Assembly (NCBI RefSeq): GCF_041060425.1
Contig: NZ_JAULBC010000003.1
Location: 248,001-312,000 of the forward strand
From: Danxiaibacter flavus
GTDB taxonomy: Bacteria > Bacteroidota > Bacteroidia > Chitinophagales > Chitinophagaceae
DNA length: 64,000 nt
Reading direction: 5' to 3'
Positions 18,097 through 27,405 of the stretch are shown here, one piece after another. A model generated the notes under the pieces. That model saw only the letters and a program-made list of their open reading frames with translations, ran no database searches and had not been told where the DNA came from. Each line of letters begins with the position of its first letter. The stretch's first letter is position 1. The position numbers and the translations under genes were made by a program.

Positions 18097-19470
18097 ATGT
18101 CAACAGAATTAAACGAAGCTGCCGTACAGCAATTCAAGCAGGAAGAGAAGCTTGCGGTAAATGGTTTTCCTGCACTTTCTGAATCGCTAAACACGCTGGC
18201 AAAAGTTGGCGGATATGATTTTCTTGAAGGCATTGTGGATGGAGCAGATAATCTGAATCCCGTTCGCAAAGCAAAAAAGAACATCTTTTTAACGGATGGC
18301 AATAAAAAAGAACAACGCAAGGAATTGAAAAAGAAAATTGAGATGTGGACCGCGTTGTTGAATGAACATAACTCAGTAGCTGAAATGGTGGACAAAGCAG
18401 TTGAAAGAGCCGACACGGCGGAAAAATTGTTGAAAGGCAATCTGAAAAAAGTACTGAACCATACAAAGCAGCTGGAACAATCATACCGTTCTATTCATTT
18501 ATTCTATAAGAATACTGAATCTCCGAAGTTAAAGAATGTAGTGTTGATGAATGCGCCGATGAGCAAACTCACCGACCTGGATGAACCGCGGTTTATTGAG
18601 TTTGTCGCAGCTGAACTCAAAAATAAGTACGACAGACTGGATCTGCGTGAAAACTATTCCATGCTGGTGATTCCTGGTTATCTTAAATCAAATACGATTG
18701 TAGATAAATGGGCCAAAATGGCTTACAACAACAAGGTAATGCTGGTAACAGATTTCGAAAATATAGAAACTCCTGACGATGTGCTGGATATGTTTACTGA
18801 TGCCAATCTTACCAGCGGTGATCCACATAAAGCCAACGTCGTTATGACTTGCAACTACATTGTTGGAAGAGGCAAGAAAACCGAAGTAGGTGAAGAAGAA
18901 GATGTTTATGTTCCTGGCTCTGCCGCACTGGCCGGGAAAATGTATTGTACCAAACTTTCTCAACCTGTCGCCGGCAAAACTTACGGCAGTATTGATGAAG
19001 TTGATACAGTTCGCTTTGACCAGTTAAAAGGAGATATCTCCGAACTGGAAAATGTAGGTCTTGTTCCTTTGGTTGGTTCCTGGGGAAGAGTAATGCCGTT
19101 TTCAGCAAAGACACTCTTTACCGGTGATAACATTGGTATGCAGACTTACTCCGTTGTGCGTGTATTTGATTTTATTGCGAAAGTGCTTTCCGACTTCCTG
19201 AACAGACGCGCCTTTGAACTGTGGAACGTAAAAATGGAAAAGAACCTTCGTTCCCAGATTGTAAAATTCCTTGATGGTATTCAAGGCCCCGACAAGCTGA
19301 TTGAAAAATTCCAGATCATCCGCTTTGAGAGAGATGAAGATCAAAAAGATCACATCTTCCTTGATATCCATATTACACCATTCTTCCCCGCCAAGAGCTT
19401 CCTTGTTAAACTGGATGGCTACAAAGGTGATGATGGTGAAGAATGGAAGGCACAGTTTAAACAGCAGTAG
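18097..19470 (+). CDS. tssC: T6SS contractile sheath large subunit TssC
   Basis: This 457-residue protein matches TssC/VipB-type sheath subunits of T6SSiii. Conserved features include FIEFVAAELKNKYDRLDLRE, the MPFSAKTLFTGDNIGMQTYSVVRVFDFIAKVLSDFLNRRAFE region and a C-terminal beta handshake (DHIFLDIHITPFFPAKSFLVKLDGY). TssC interleaves with TssB in the sheath and contracts to fire the Hcp/VgrG needle. It follows tssB after 162 bp of repeat DNA and is followed by a repeat-filled spacer before tssN. Confidence 0.9.
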   Translation: MSTELNEAAVQQFKQEEKLAVNGFPALSESLNTLAKVGGYDFLEGIVDGADNLNPVRKAKKNIFLTDGNKKEQRKELKKKIEMWTALLNEHNSVAEMVDKAVERADTAEKLLKGNLKKVLNHTKQLEQSYRSIHLFYKNTESPKLKNVVLMNAPMSKLTDLDEPRFIEFVAAELKNKYDRLDLRENYSMLVIPGYLKSNTIVDKWAKMAYNNKVMLVTDFENIETPDDVLDMFTDANLTSGDPHKANVVMTCNYIVGRGKKTEVGEEEDVYVPGSAALAGKMYCTKLSQPVAGKTYGSIDEVDTVRFDQLKGDISELENVGLVPLVGSWGRVMPFSAKTLFTGDNIGMQTYSVVRVFDFIAKVLSDFLNRRAFELWNVKMEKNLRSQIVKFLDGIQGPDKLIEKFQIIRFERDEDQKDHIFLDIHITPFFPAKSFLVKLDGYKGDDGEEWKAQFKQQ

Positions 19471-19476
19471 AAGACA

Positions 19477-19657
19477 GTAAGACCGTAAGATCGTAAGACC
19501 GTAAGATAGTAAGATAGTAAGACGTTTAAGATAGTAAGATGGCTAAGAGAGATTTGAGAAAAAAGGGAAGATGATTGCATTAAATGGCTGAAAGCTGAGA
19601 GCTGAGAGCTGACAGCTCATAGCTAAAAACCTGATACCTGACACCTGATACCTATAC
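19477..19657. repeat. 8-bp then 7-bp arrays in the tssC-tssN spacer
   Basis: Positions 19477-19548 carry an octad array (GTAAGACC, GTAAGATC, GTAAGACC, GTAAGATA twice, GTAAGACG, then degenerate units). Positions 19587-19628 carry heptads beginning GCT (GCTGAAA, GCTGAGA twice, GCTGACA, GCTCATA, GCTAAAA). Positions 19630-19657 carry heptads beginning CCT (CCTGATA, CCTGACA, CCTGATA, CCTATAC) that end 2 bp before the tssN ATG. Confidence 0.85.
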
Positions 19658-19659
19658 AT

Positions 19660-20535
19660 ATGTTGCTCAAATATTTCCTGATGTATGTTGGCGTTTTCCT
19701 AGCTTTATCAATAACCCTGTTTGCGGTGGTTGGTAAATTCTCTGAGAATTTTGCAGCAAGCGGTAAAAAGCCGGCAGTGTATGGCACGTTTTCCGCAGTG
19801 GTAGCCTCCGTTGCGGCATACGCCGTATCACTTGTTTCTGAACATTTATTTGCCATTTACTGGTTGTTGTCAGGCCTGTATTTATTGTTCGGAATCATAC
19901 ATCTCTTATGTGTTCATAAAAAGTATTTTTCAACAGGAAATTACAATAACAGTGACATTGTTATTGGTGAGATATTTTTCGGATTGTCTATCATCTTTTT
20001 TTCTATCGTTGTGTTTTCGGCCTTAAAATACTTCATAAAGGAAGGCGGCAAAAACGTAGACTATCTCTTCTACCCTATGCTCTTCAGTACGTTGTCGTTC
20101 TTTATTCCTTTTTTATTCATGCACACATTTGAAGCAGCCTACAATATTCCGGCGGCAGAGTTTAAAACCTGGCAATATCCATTGCAGCCAATTGATCTCC
20201 CGGATGAAAACCCAAAAGAAAAAATACTCATTATGGGTTTTGAGATCGCAAAAAAGACATCGGACAAAAACAAAACATTCTTTCGTGCAAGAGGACCGGA
20301 AGGCATGTTGCTGGGTGATCTGTATTATCACTTTATGAACGATTACAACGAAGAGCAAAGCGAAACGCCTATTGAATATGCTGCTGACGATTACGAACCG
20401 CATGTCTGGTGGTTCCGGCTAAAACGAAGATGGTACCAGTATTCAAAAATATTGAATCCGGAAATTTCTATGAGAGAAAATGGCGTCAAAGAAAATGCGG
20501 TGATCATTTGCGAAAGAATTGAAAAGCGATTATAA
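19660..20535 (+). CDS. tssN: T6SSiii membrane protein TssN
   Basis: This 291-residue inner-membrane protein has several N-terminal hydrophobic helices (about residues 5-25, 45-62, 66-85, 105-128, 137-157) and a soluble C-terminal domain with paired aromatic/basic residues (HVWWFRLKRRWYQYSKIL). TssN is a Bacteroidota-specific component of the trans-envelope complex that replaces TssJLM in subtype iii. The gene is followed by tssK after 9 bp, so the two are co-transcribed. The start ATG at 19660 lies directly after a CCTGATA heptad array. Confidence 0.85.
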   Translation: MLLKYFLMYVGVFLALSITLFAVVGKFSENFAASGKKPAVYGTFSAVVASVAAYAVSLVSEHLFAIYWLLSGLYLLFGIIHLLCVHKKYFSTGNYNNSDIVIGEIFFGLSIIFFSIVVFSALKYFIKEGGKNVDYLFYPMLFSTLSFFIPFLFMHTFEAAYNIPAAEFKTWQYPLQPIDLPDENPKEKILIMGFEIAKKTSDKNKTFFRARGPEGMLLGDLYYHFMNDYNEEQSETPIEYAADDYEPHVWWFRLKRRWYQYSKILNPEISMRENGVKENAVIICERIEKRL

Positions 20536-20544
20536 TACTTTGTT

Positions 20545-21729
20545 ATGAGGGACAATCAAAAATATTTTCCTGTAAACTGGATAGATGGAATGAAGATCAA
20601 TAAAGATCATTTTATTGCGCAGGACAATGCTTTCCGCAATGCACTGAATGATCTGGCTTCGTTATCCGTTTCACCGATAAGATATGGAGTATTGCCTTCA
20701 TCTTATGAGGGCGAAAATAATTTTAACGTAAAGATTGCCCTTGATAACCAAAATGTGCTACGTGTATCCGTATTAAACTGCCAGGCGGTAACACCCGGTG
20801 GCATTAGAATTAGTCTTCCAGTTTTGTCCGGAAGCGGTGTAACAGACACAGATGGCGTTCCCGCTGTATCTTTCCAGTTTTCAGACAACGGAAACAATGC
20901 CGTATGGTGGGTTACATTAACAGTGCATCCATACAACAGACTTCCTGCAGGCAGCCCCGATCTTTCTGAAAATCCTCCCAGATTTCCTTATGTGATTCCT
21001 GCATATTCTGTACAGGTAGTAAACGAAAGCCAATATGATCAATACGCAAACAATCCTTATTCGCTTATCGTGGGAAAGCTTGTAGCAAATGCCAACGATA
21101 TAAGAATAGATCATGACTATATTCCGCCCTGTTATTCAACCAGTGCATACCCTGATCTTGTTAGCCTGCATTCGGAGCTCGACCAGTTTTTTTCCACGCT
21201 GGAAACCAGGTGCCTTGCCATCGTGCAAAACATCTTCCAGAAAAAACAGCAAAATGAAATATCTGAACTTGTACAGTTCCTGTGCGACAGAATGATGCTT
21301 TATCTAAGCCAGGCAATAACCGAGATACGTTGGACCGCTATACATGAATCACCGGCAGTGTTGTTTTCCGGCATAGCCAACCTGGCAAGGGTGATGAAGA
21401 ATGCCATTGATATGCGTATCGGTTCAGGGAAAGAAGAAATGATGAACTACCTGAGTGAATGGAGCGACATGAAGCAGGGCGAATTGGAAGCCCTCCTGGT
21501 TAGCCTTGCGAATATCAGGTATGATAATAATGATATCAACAAAAATATAGGAAGGGTCACCCTGTTTGTTAAAGTCACAACAAGACTCTTTGACACGTTA
21601 AGCAAACTCGAATTTATTGGCAAACGCAAAACTGAAGTAGTGAAAGCACTCACTGAAGATCGCTTCGGCTTTGCAGAGAAACAAGCCGTAGCTGTACCAC
21701 CGCCACCCAGAAGACGTTTCTTTGGATAA
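20545..21729 (+). CDS. tssK: T6SS baseplate protein TssK
   Basis: This 394-residue TssK-like protein joins the baseplate to the membrane complex. The N-terminus NWIDGMKINKDHFIAQDNAF is the TssK W-x-GM-x(3)-HF motif. A beta-rich shell domain and a helical neck follow (FSGIANLARVMKNAID), and the protein ends in a Pro/Arg tail (PPPPRRRFFG). It is encoded between tssN and tssO, matching T6SSiii gene order. Confidence 0.87.
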   Translation: MRDNQKYFPVNWIDGMKINKDHFIAQDNAFRNALNDLASLSVSPIRYGVLPSSYEGENNFNVKIALDNQNVLRVSVLNCQAVTPGGIRISLPVLSGSGVTDTDGVPAVSFQFSDNGNNAVWWVTLTVHPYNRLPAGSPDLSENPPRFPYVIPAYSVQVVNESQYDQYANNPYSLIVGKLVANANDIRIDHDYIPPCYSTSAYPDLVSLHSELDQFFSTLETRCLAIVQNIFQKKQQNEISELVQFLCDRMMLYLSQAITEIRWTAIHESPAVLFSGIANLARVMKNAIDMRIGSGKEEMMNYLSEWSDMKQGELEALLVSLANIRYDNNDINKNIGRVTLFVKVTTRLFDTLSKLEFIGKRKTEVVKALTEDRFGFAEKQAVAVPPPPRRRFFG

Positions 21730-21796
21730 GTACGCCTGGCCGGTAGCAAAGATCAAATCGAACTTTATTTAAAAACTTACTATAAACGATTCATTT

Positions 21797-22300
21797 ATGA
21801 AGCCTGGTAATCACGAAGAAAGAAAAAGAGCATTTATAAACTTTTTACTGTTCTTTATTATAACCGTCGGCATTATACTCGCCACAGTATTTTTCAGCTT
21901 TAAGGTACCGCTGAGAGAAAATGCTCAACTCAGAGCAGAAGCTATACGAATGAATAATGAAAGAATGATCCTTTCCCGTTTTGAAAAGAAAATGCAGGAA
22001 ACAGTAATGATGCTGGATAGCATCAATGAGTCCGGGAACCAGGTTCCTATCATTGATAACCAGATAAGCAGGAATATTTCAGAACTAACGAATTTGATAT
22101 CTGATTCCCTGACTGCAAAAAGTTTCTATGAAAGTCTCGTGGCTAATCTCGATAATGTTCAGAAATTAAAAAGACAGTTACGGGATGCCAACGCTAAAGA
22201 AGACGAACGGGCTCAATTGAAGGAACAAATCGCAGCACTTAAAGCAGATATTGACAGATATCGAAACCAGGCCCAGTTAAACGCACTGTATCGCAAATAG
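21797..22300 (+). CDS. tssO: T6SSiii membrane protein TssO
   Basis: This 167-residue protein has one N-terminal transmembrane helix (FINFLLFFIITVGIILATVFF, about residues 12-33) and a long periplasmic coiled coil (LKRQLRDANAKEDERAQLKE). This is the topology of TssO in the Bacteroidota TssN-O-P-Q-R envelope complex. It lies between tssK and the PKD-domain gene, with gaps of 67 and 18 bp. Identity rests on topology and neighbourhood, because the coiled coil itself carries little sequence signal. Confidence 0.78.
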   Translation: MKPGNHEERKRAFINFLLFFIITVGIILATVFFSFKVPLRENAQLRAEAIRMNNERMILSRFEKKMQETVMMLDSINESGNQVPIIDNQISRNISELTNLISDSLTAKSFYESLVANLDNVQKLKRQLRDANAKEDERAQLKEQIAALKADIDRYRNQAQLNALYRK

Positions 22301-22318
22301 ACACGTAAAGCTACTATA

Positions 22319-23413
22319 ATGAAAACATCGGGCATTTTTACACACAGAGCTTCGGGACTGGACAGAAAGGTATGGCTTACTATGGCCGTTACTGTACTAC
22401 TCTCTTTTGCCCTCGCTTCTTACAGGCTGATTACAGGCGAAAAAAGTTCAGCCTGCCAGCCGCCACTTATCTTCATTGACGGCCTTAAGGACGATGGCAG
22501 CAGAACATCTCTAACCGGGGAACATGTTTGGTTTAAAACGCCGATAGCATCCAGTGGAAATGCTGTTTGGGACTTTGGTGACTCGACAAAACGTTCAGAA
22601 GGGTTTAACGTTGGTCATACTTATACGCACGAAGGAATATTTCTTGTTACGGTAACGTTGGACGGCGGATGTGTTACGAGAACAAAATTTATGGTTAACG
22701 TCCGTCAGGCAATCGTTGTAGACAGTGCAGGAAATATTGTTGAACATATTATTGGCAGTGACCAGGTAGCACCCGGAAAATATAATTTTTCAACTCCGGA
22801 TACCGCAAGTAGTTATAAATGGGCAATTGAAAATGACAATAATTTTGACCCTCAATATTCCAGGGCTGGTATTTACACATTCAGAACTGAAGGACATTAT
22901 ACGCTTAAGCTTGTATTGAATAACGATAGAAACAGGATTTACCGCAAAGAAATACTAGTAGTTGATCCATCTGAAAAAAATAACAGACAGGCAAAACCCA
23001 GCCGGGGTGATGAAGATATTGCACTTGTGTTACCTCCTGGCCCCACAGCACCACCGATACAGGCACCGGGAACTTCATCTGACACTGTAAAGTCTGTTGC
23101 GCCCGCACCGGTGGCACCCAAACCACCGCCTGTGATAGGGACGAGCCCGCAGACCTTCAAAAGCTACCTGCAATCCCTCGTATGCGGAGATATGGATGTA
23201 AAAGAACTCTATAAATACCTCGCCGATCAGGGTGCAACTAAAGTTATTGCCAATAAGGCTTACACCACCTTCGATGCTTTTTGTAAGGAGATAAAAGGCA
23301 AAAAGTTAGAGATTGAATCAGTTGAGTTTAAAAAAGAAGGCGACCGTATTACCGAGATAAACGTTGGATATGATAAAAAGGGCCGGCTTGCGCGAAACCC
23401 GTGCAAAGGGTGA
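22319..23413 (+). CDS. tssP: PKD-domain single-pass membrane protein, TssP-like
   Basis: This 364-residue protein has one transmembrane helix (about residues 19-41, VWLTMAVTVLLSFALASYRL) and a periplasmic PKD domain (about 55-130) with the typical WDFGDSTKRSEGFNVGHTY core. A second beta domain, a Pro-rich linker (APAPVAPKPPP) and a C-terminal alpha/beta domain (about 275-360) follow. It lies 18 bp after tssO. Position and topology fit TssP, but I assign the symbol by context and cannot exclude another envelope component. The 3' side has AATTGA heptads and a G/C-rich palindrome. Confidence 0.65.
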   Translation: MKTSGIFTHRASGLDRKVWLTMAVTVLLSFALASYRLITGEKSSACQPPLIFIDGLKDDGSRTSLTGEHVWFKTPIASSGNAVWDFGDSTKRSEGFNVGHTYTHEGIFLVTVTLDGGCVTRTKFMVNVRQAIVVDSAGNIVEHIIGSDQVAPGKYNFSTPDTASSYKWAIENDNNFDPQYSRAGIYTFRTEGHYTLKLVLNNDRNRIYRKEILVVDPSEKNNRQAKPSRGDEDIALVLPPGPTAPPIQAPGTSSDTVKSVAPAPVAPKPPPVIGTSPQTFKSYLQSLVCGDMDVKELYKYLADQGATKVIANKAYTTFDAFCKEIKGKKLEIESVEFKKEGDRITEINVGYDKKGRLARNPCKG

Positions 23414-23927
23414 CATTAATTGAAAATGGAGAATTGAAAATTGAAAATGAACTGCAACGAAGGGTTTTAAACCCCGTCCGATCCGGTACGGGCGGGCACG
23501 GAGGTTTTTGTTTACCACGAAGACGCAAAGACGAAAAGAAGCACAAAGATTCTTGAACCACGGAGGCACGAGCGACACAGAGAGGCACGAAGTTTTTTTG
23601 TTTGCCACGAAGACGCAAAGGCAAAAAGAAACACAAAGATTTTTGAAACACGGAGGCACATGCGAAACAGAGAGTCACGTTTTTTTTGTTGTCACAAAGA
23701 CTTTGGAAGCACAAAGGAAGATCTCTGTGTAACTCTGCATCGTCTCCTGTATTTCTCTGTGTAACAATAACTTTTCATCAGCCATGAAGACTCTAGGGAG
23801 AAAAGGAATACATAGATTTCAATAAGACAGGTTAAAGTTCTTTCATTTTCAATTTTCAACTTTCAATTATCAATTAAAAAAAACTGTCAAACCTTAAACC
23901 TCATGCCTCACACCTAAAGATTGAATC
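23414..23927. repeat. 514-bp spacer of mirrored repeat modules
   Basis: No gene is supported. In order it holds AATTGA-phased heptads (23418-23452) and a G/C-rich palindrome (23472-23496) nearly identical to 10737-10761 in reverse. Two tandem copies of a roughly 75-bp CACGAAGACGCAAAG block follow (about 23515-23665). The same word class then appears in opposite orientation (CTCTGTGTAAC, about 23725-23768), followed by TCAATT heptads (23841-23875) and CCT heptads (23892-23919) up to the next ATG. The left half points away from tssP and the right half is its mirror. Confidence 0.75.
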
Positions 23928-26354
23928 ATGCGTACTACTCACCATCATCTGTTTACATTGTTCATAATGCTAATAAGCATACAGTCAGCATTTGCGCAGA
24001 ATATTAACGGGAAAGAGATTGCTTTGTCAACAGTATATGAAGTGCGCCTGACATTCCATTCAAAGATTGAAAACTACAATTTCACCGAATCCGGTGCCGA
24101 CACTTTATTCGATAAGCCAAATGTAAAACAGAATAAAAGTAACAGCTCATTTACTATCATGGCAAAGGTTGAGGGTTTTCCTTCTACAACGCTTACCATT
24201 GTTGAAGGCAAAAACAAGCACCGGTTTGTGCTCGTGTATAAGAAAGAATTAAATGCGGACTCATTGTTATTCTATGATTTTTCAGATAGCAAAGTGCTGG
24301 CAAAAGTTGCAAAGGAACAAGATGAGAAAAACAAACAATTGGCCCAGCTCCGCAATGCTGCGCCTGTCACCTCAAATACAACCCAAAGCAATAATGCAAG
24401 TAACAATACGACAACAACACCATCACAGAATAATCCGGTAACAGTTAGTGTACAAGCAAACAACGCCGGCAAAACGACACCTGCGCCGGCTGACAAAACC
24501 ACTGAATTTACTGCACTGGTGCTTGCCGGTCAGCGTGCTTTTATATCAGGCAATTACGATGAAGCAGAAGTAAACTTTAAAAAAGCGGCAGACATTGATC
24601 CAAAAGAGGAATATGTACAAAAGAAACTTGCTGATATCAAAGTAAAAAGAGCTGAAAAAGAAAATCAGGATAAGAAAGCCATTGCAGACAAGTACCAGGA
24701 ACTGCTAAAGAATGCTGTTACAGCCTACAATGCGGGCAATTATGATGAGGCTGAAAAACTGTATCAGCAAGCTTTGGCTGCCAATCCTGCTGATCCATGG
24801 CCGCAACAGCAGCTTAGGCGCATTGAAGGAAAGAGGGCTGAGGCTAAATTAACGGAAGAAAACAAAAGACAGGAAGAACTTTACCGGGGCTATCTTGCTG
24901 CTGGAGCAAAGGCATTGGCAGCAAAATCTTATGATGAAGCCCGGTCAGATTATCAGCAAGCATTGAACATTAAACCGAAAGACGCAATAGCACAGTCAAA
25001 ATTAAAAGAGATAGACAAGAAGCTTGCGGACCAACAACTTGAAGAGGATAACAAAAAGAAGGACACCTATTTTTCTAACTTCATAACACTTGGCAATGAG
25101 GCACTTTCTAAAGGCTCCTATGATGAAGCAGAAAACGCATATAATGAAGCATTAAAAATAAAACCAGGCAATGCAGAAGTGCTGAAGTTACTTGATAACA
25201 TAAAGAACAAGCGGGCACAAATAGCCGAAAAGGAGAACCAGGAGAAGCTTGCAAAAGAGCGGGATGAAAAATATACTCAGCTAATCGCTCTTGGGGATAA
25301 AGCTTTATTAACAGAATTATACGAAACTGCAAAGGAGTATTATACCAAAGCTAACCAGTTAAAACCCGGCGAACCATATCCGTCACAAAAAATTGCGGAA
25401 ATAGATAAACAGCTTTCAAGCCAGGCTGCAGAAAAAGACAAACATGCCAAAGACTCACTGCTGACAGTACAATATAATATGGCTGTCGACAAAGGAGAAA
25501 AAGCGCTTACTGCCGCAGATTTTAAAAATGCCAAAATCGCTTTTCAACTGGCAGCAGGACTTAAGCCGGATGAACAATATCCTAAAAACAAATTGCAGGA
25601 AATTGATATCCGCCAACAGGAATTAACTACACAGAAAAAAGCTGAAGCAGATAGCCTGCAAAAAGTGGCGCAAGCAGACAAGCAATACAAAATGATCATG
25701 AGTCAGGCTAATGCAGCCTTCGCAAAAAAGGATTATGAGATTGCTAAGAAAGGCTACACCGAAGCAAGTAACATAAAACCAAATGAGGATGGAGCTAAAG
25801 AAAAACTGGCAATAGTTACCGGCAAACTCGACTCCATTCAATTGCTGAAAGAAAATGATGAAAAATATGAGACGTCAATAGTTTCTGCGGACAGCCTTGC
25901 TTTTGTTACCAAAGATTTTGTGGAAGCCTTAAAGTATTACCGCCAGGCTGCAGAACTTAAGCCATCAGAGAGCTATGCACAAAAACAAATTACTTACCTG
26001 CAATCCGAACTGAACCGTAAGGCAAAAGAAGAGACAGACGCTAAGGAGGAAGAAGAACGTAAAGCGAAGTTTACAAAGGGAATGGTCTCATACGATAGTG
26101 CTATCGCCGCAACAAGAACTTTGCGATTTGAAGAGGCACGTAACTTTTACAGGGATTTTCTTACATATGTAGATAGTTCTGAACTCAACAAATATCAATA
26201 CGGGTATCAGGCATTGATAAAATCCGCTGTTGACAAGATCAAGGATATTGATGAATATCTGGCGCGTACAAAACCTAAACAAGTTACACAGGTTTCCGAA
26301 CCTGTTCCCGCCAAAGTAGATGATGGCACTAAAAAGAAGAAGAAAAAAGCCTAA
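23928..26354 (+). CDS. Secreted TPR-repeat protein next to the T6SS genes
   Basis: This 808-residue protein has a signal peptide (LFIMLISIQSAFAQ, cleavage after about residue 23), a beta domain (24-140), an Asn/Thr-rich linker, then about eight extended TPR-like repeats of roughly 65 residues. Each contains a NYDEAE-x(3)-QAL-x-INP-type core and a charged helix. It ends in a Lys-rich tail (DDGTKKKKKKA). It is in the same orientation as tssH-tssP but behind a 514-bp spacer. A periplasmic scaffold role is plausible, possibly filling the place of TssR, which I did not otherwise find. That is inference from position; similar TPR proteins also occur outside T6SS loci. Confidence 0.65.
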   Translation: MRTTHHHLFTLFIMLISIQSAFAQNINGKEIALSTVYEVRLTFHSKIENYNFTESGADTLFDKPNVKQNKSNSSFTIMAKVEGFPSTTLTIVEGKNKHRFVLVYKKELNADSLLFYDFSDSKVLAKVAKEQDEKNKQLAQLRNAAPVTSNTTQSNNASNNTTTTPSQNNPVTVSVQANNAGKTTPAPADKTTEFTALVLAGQRAFISGNYDEAEVNFKKAADIDPKEEYVQKKLADIKVKRAEKENQDKKAIADKYQELLKNAVTAYNAGNYDEAEKLYQQALAANPADPWPQQQLRRIEGKRAEAKLTEENKRQEELYRGYLAAGAKALAAKSYDEARSDYQQALNIKPKDAIAQSKLKEIDKKLADQQLEEDNKKKDTYFSNFITLGNEALSKGSYDEAENAYNEALKIKPGNAEVLKLLDNIKNKRAQIAEKENQEKLAKERDEKYTQLIALGDKALLTELYETAKEYYTKANQLKPGEPYPSQKIAEIDKQLSSQAAEKDKHAKDSLLTVQYNMAVDKGEKALTAADFKNAKIAFQLAAGLKPDEQYPKNKLQEIDIRQQELTTQKKAEADSLQKVAQADKQYKMIMSQANAAFAKKDYEIAKKGYTEASNIKPNEDGAKEKLAIVTGKLDSIQLLKENDEKYETSIVSADSLAFVTKDFVEALKYYRQAAELKPSESYAQKQITYLQSELNRKAKEETDAKEEEERKAKFTKGMVSYDSAIAATRTLRFEEARNFYRDFLTYVDSSELNKYQYGYQALIKSAVDKIKDIDEYLARTKPKQVTQVSEPVPAKVDDGTKKKKKKA

Positions 26355-26433
26355 CAGGATTATTACAATTAAACGATACTATACCACAGCTGGCCTGGGA
26401 CGTACCATAAGAAAGCTTTTCTTCCGGTTGAAA

Positions 26434-26484
26434 CAAAATCAAAACCTCCCGCAAATTATATATCCGCGGAAGGTTTTGATTTTG
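26434..26484. terminator. Bidirectional terminator hairpin
   Basis: Arms CAAAATCAAAACCTCCCGC (26434-26452) and its near-complement (26466-26484) pair with one mismatch across a 13-nt loop. They lie between convergent genes ending at 26354 (+) and 26491 (-). A/T-rich outer arms supply the U-rich 3' ends in both directions. Confidence 0.8.
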
Positions 26485-26490
26485 ATCAGT

Positions 26491-26838
26491 TTAAGCAACA
26501 GCAACTGCAGCGGGCAACACTTTTGTAAACACAACATCTACAACCATATTCAACACACTCATTGAAAATTGTTGAACACGGATTGCCGCAAGGCCCGATG
26601 TTTGAAGGGCCTTCATCTGCACAAGATCTTTTTCGCTGTTAACCAATATCTCAAATTCTTTTGTGTCAATTCTTTTATTGGCCAGGAGGTCTGTCCAACG
26701 AATTAGATCTTCTTTCATGCTTGCAACAAGAGCATTGGCGTCTGCTACCGCCTGGTCGCGGTATTTGCTCACTGTGTTTTCCGCCAGTTGTTTTATCTGG
26801 CCGCCTATCTCGTCGAATATTTGATTATAATCTGGCAT
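26491..26838 (-). CDS. Small all-helical hypothetical protein
   Basis: This 115-residue, almost entirely helical protein (DEIGGQIKQLAENTVSKYRDQAVADANALVASMKEDL at its start) has a hydrophobic C-terminal stretch (SVLNMVVDVVFTKVLPAAVAVA). No signal peptide is seen. It is the last gene of a minus-strand group with a lipoprotein, a GH46-like hydrolase and a membrane protein. The family is unknown to me. The amphipathic C-terminus could associate with membranes or with a partner helix bundle. Confidence 0.6.
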   Translation of the reverse strand: MPDYNQIFDEIGGQIKQLAENTVSKYRDQAVADANALVASMKEDLIRWTDLLANKRIDTKEFEILVNSEKDLVQMKALQTSGLAAIRVQQFSMSVLNMVVDVVFTKVLPAAVAVA

Positions 26839-26867
26839 GATTGCTATTTTAAGGACAAATAATTAGT

Positions 26868-27287
26868 TTATTTTTTAATCTTGAAGTTCTCGTACTGCGG
26901 TATTATTCCAATTATGGCATCCACCCTTTTCTGGTATTCTTCAATGATGGTGCTACTCAGCTTGTCTTTGGTTTTCCAGTCTGCCAAAGCCTGGTTCAGG
27001 AAACTGTTATCTGCCTGCAGGCTTTTCCACATGTTAACGCTTGCAGCATTAGATTTGGAACCTCTGGCCGTTTCAGCAGCAACAGCATCGTTGATATGTG
27101 TTTTTAAAGTAGCTACTTCTCCTTCATGGGCCGAATAGCTTTCTGTTGCTTTGCCAAACAGCGCTTTAGCTTCAGCCACTATATTGTTGCCCCTGTCATA
27201 TGATGCCTGGTCAAAGTATAACCCTTTATTACAGGCAACCAAAATGAAAACAATTGCAACCAATAAAAATTTGAAAAGTGATTTCAT
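26868..27287 (-). CDS. Small helical lipoprotein (TssQ-like or immunity candidate)
   Basis: This 139-residue protein has a lipoprotein signal peptide, FLLVAIVFILVACNK, with the lipobox LVAC and the acylated Cys at about 19. The mature part is helical (NIVAEAKALFGKATESYSAHEGEVATLKTHI). It is encoded 29 bp before the helical-protein gene and 118 bp after the GH46-like gene. Two readings are open: the TssQ-type lipoprotein of the T6SSiii envelope complex, which is otherwise missing here, or a periplasmic immunity protein for the neighbouring cell-wall hydrolase. The sequence alone does not decide. Confidence 0.6.
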   Translation of the reverse strand: MKSLFKFLLVAIVFILVACNKGLYFDQASYDRGNNIVAEAKALFGKATESYSAHEGEVATLKTHINDAVAAETARGSKSNAASVNMWKSLQADNSFLNQALADWKTKDKLSSTIIEEYQKRVDAIIGIIPQYENFKIKK

Positions 27288-27405
27288 GGCATAATGTTTT
27301 TTGCCTACTCTTTCAACCCTTTTCGGCTTATCGGGTGCTTACTATTTTGCAGGGTGTTCAGCAATTGCCCTAAACTGTAGAAGAGTTAATGCTGTGCTTA
27401 AAAAC

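Noticed and set aside
23318..23732. Several frames of 70-120 codons in the tssP-TPR spacer
   Set aside because: They are translations of the duplicated CACGAAGACGCAAAG repeat block on either strand and repeat the same peptides twice.
23928..26354. Assignment of the TPR protein as TssR
   Set aside because: Position and secretion fit, but I know no TPR repeats in TssR and cannot compare profiles, so no symbol is given.
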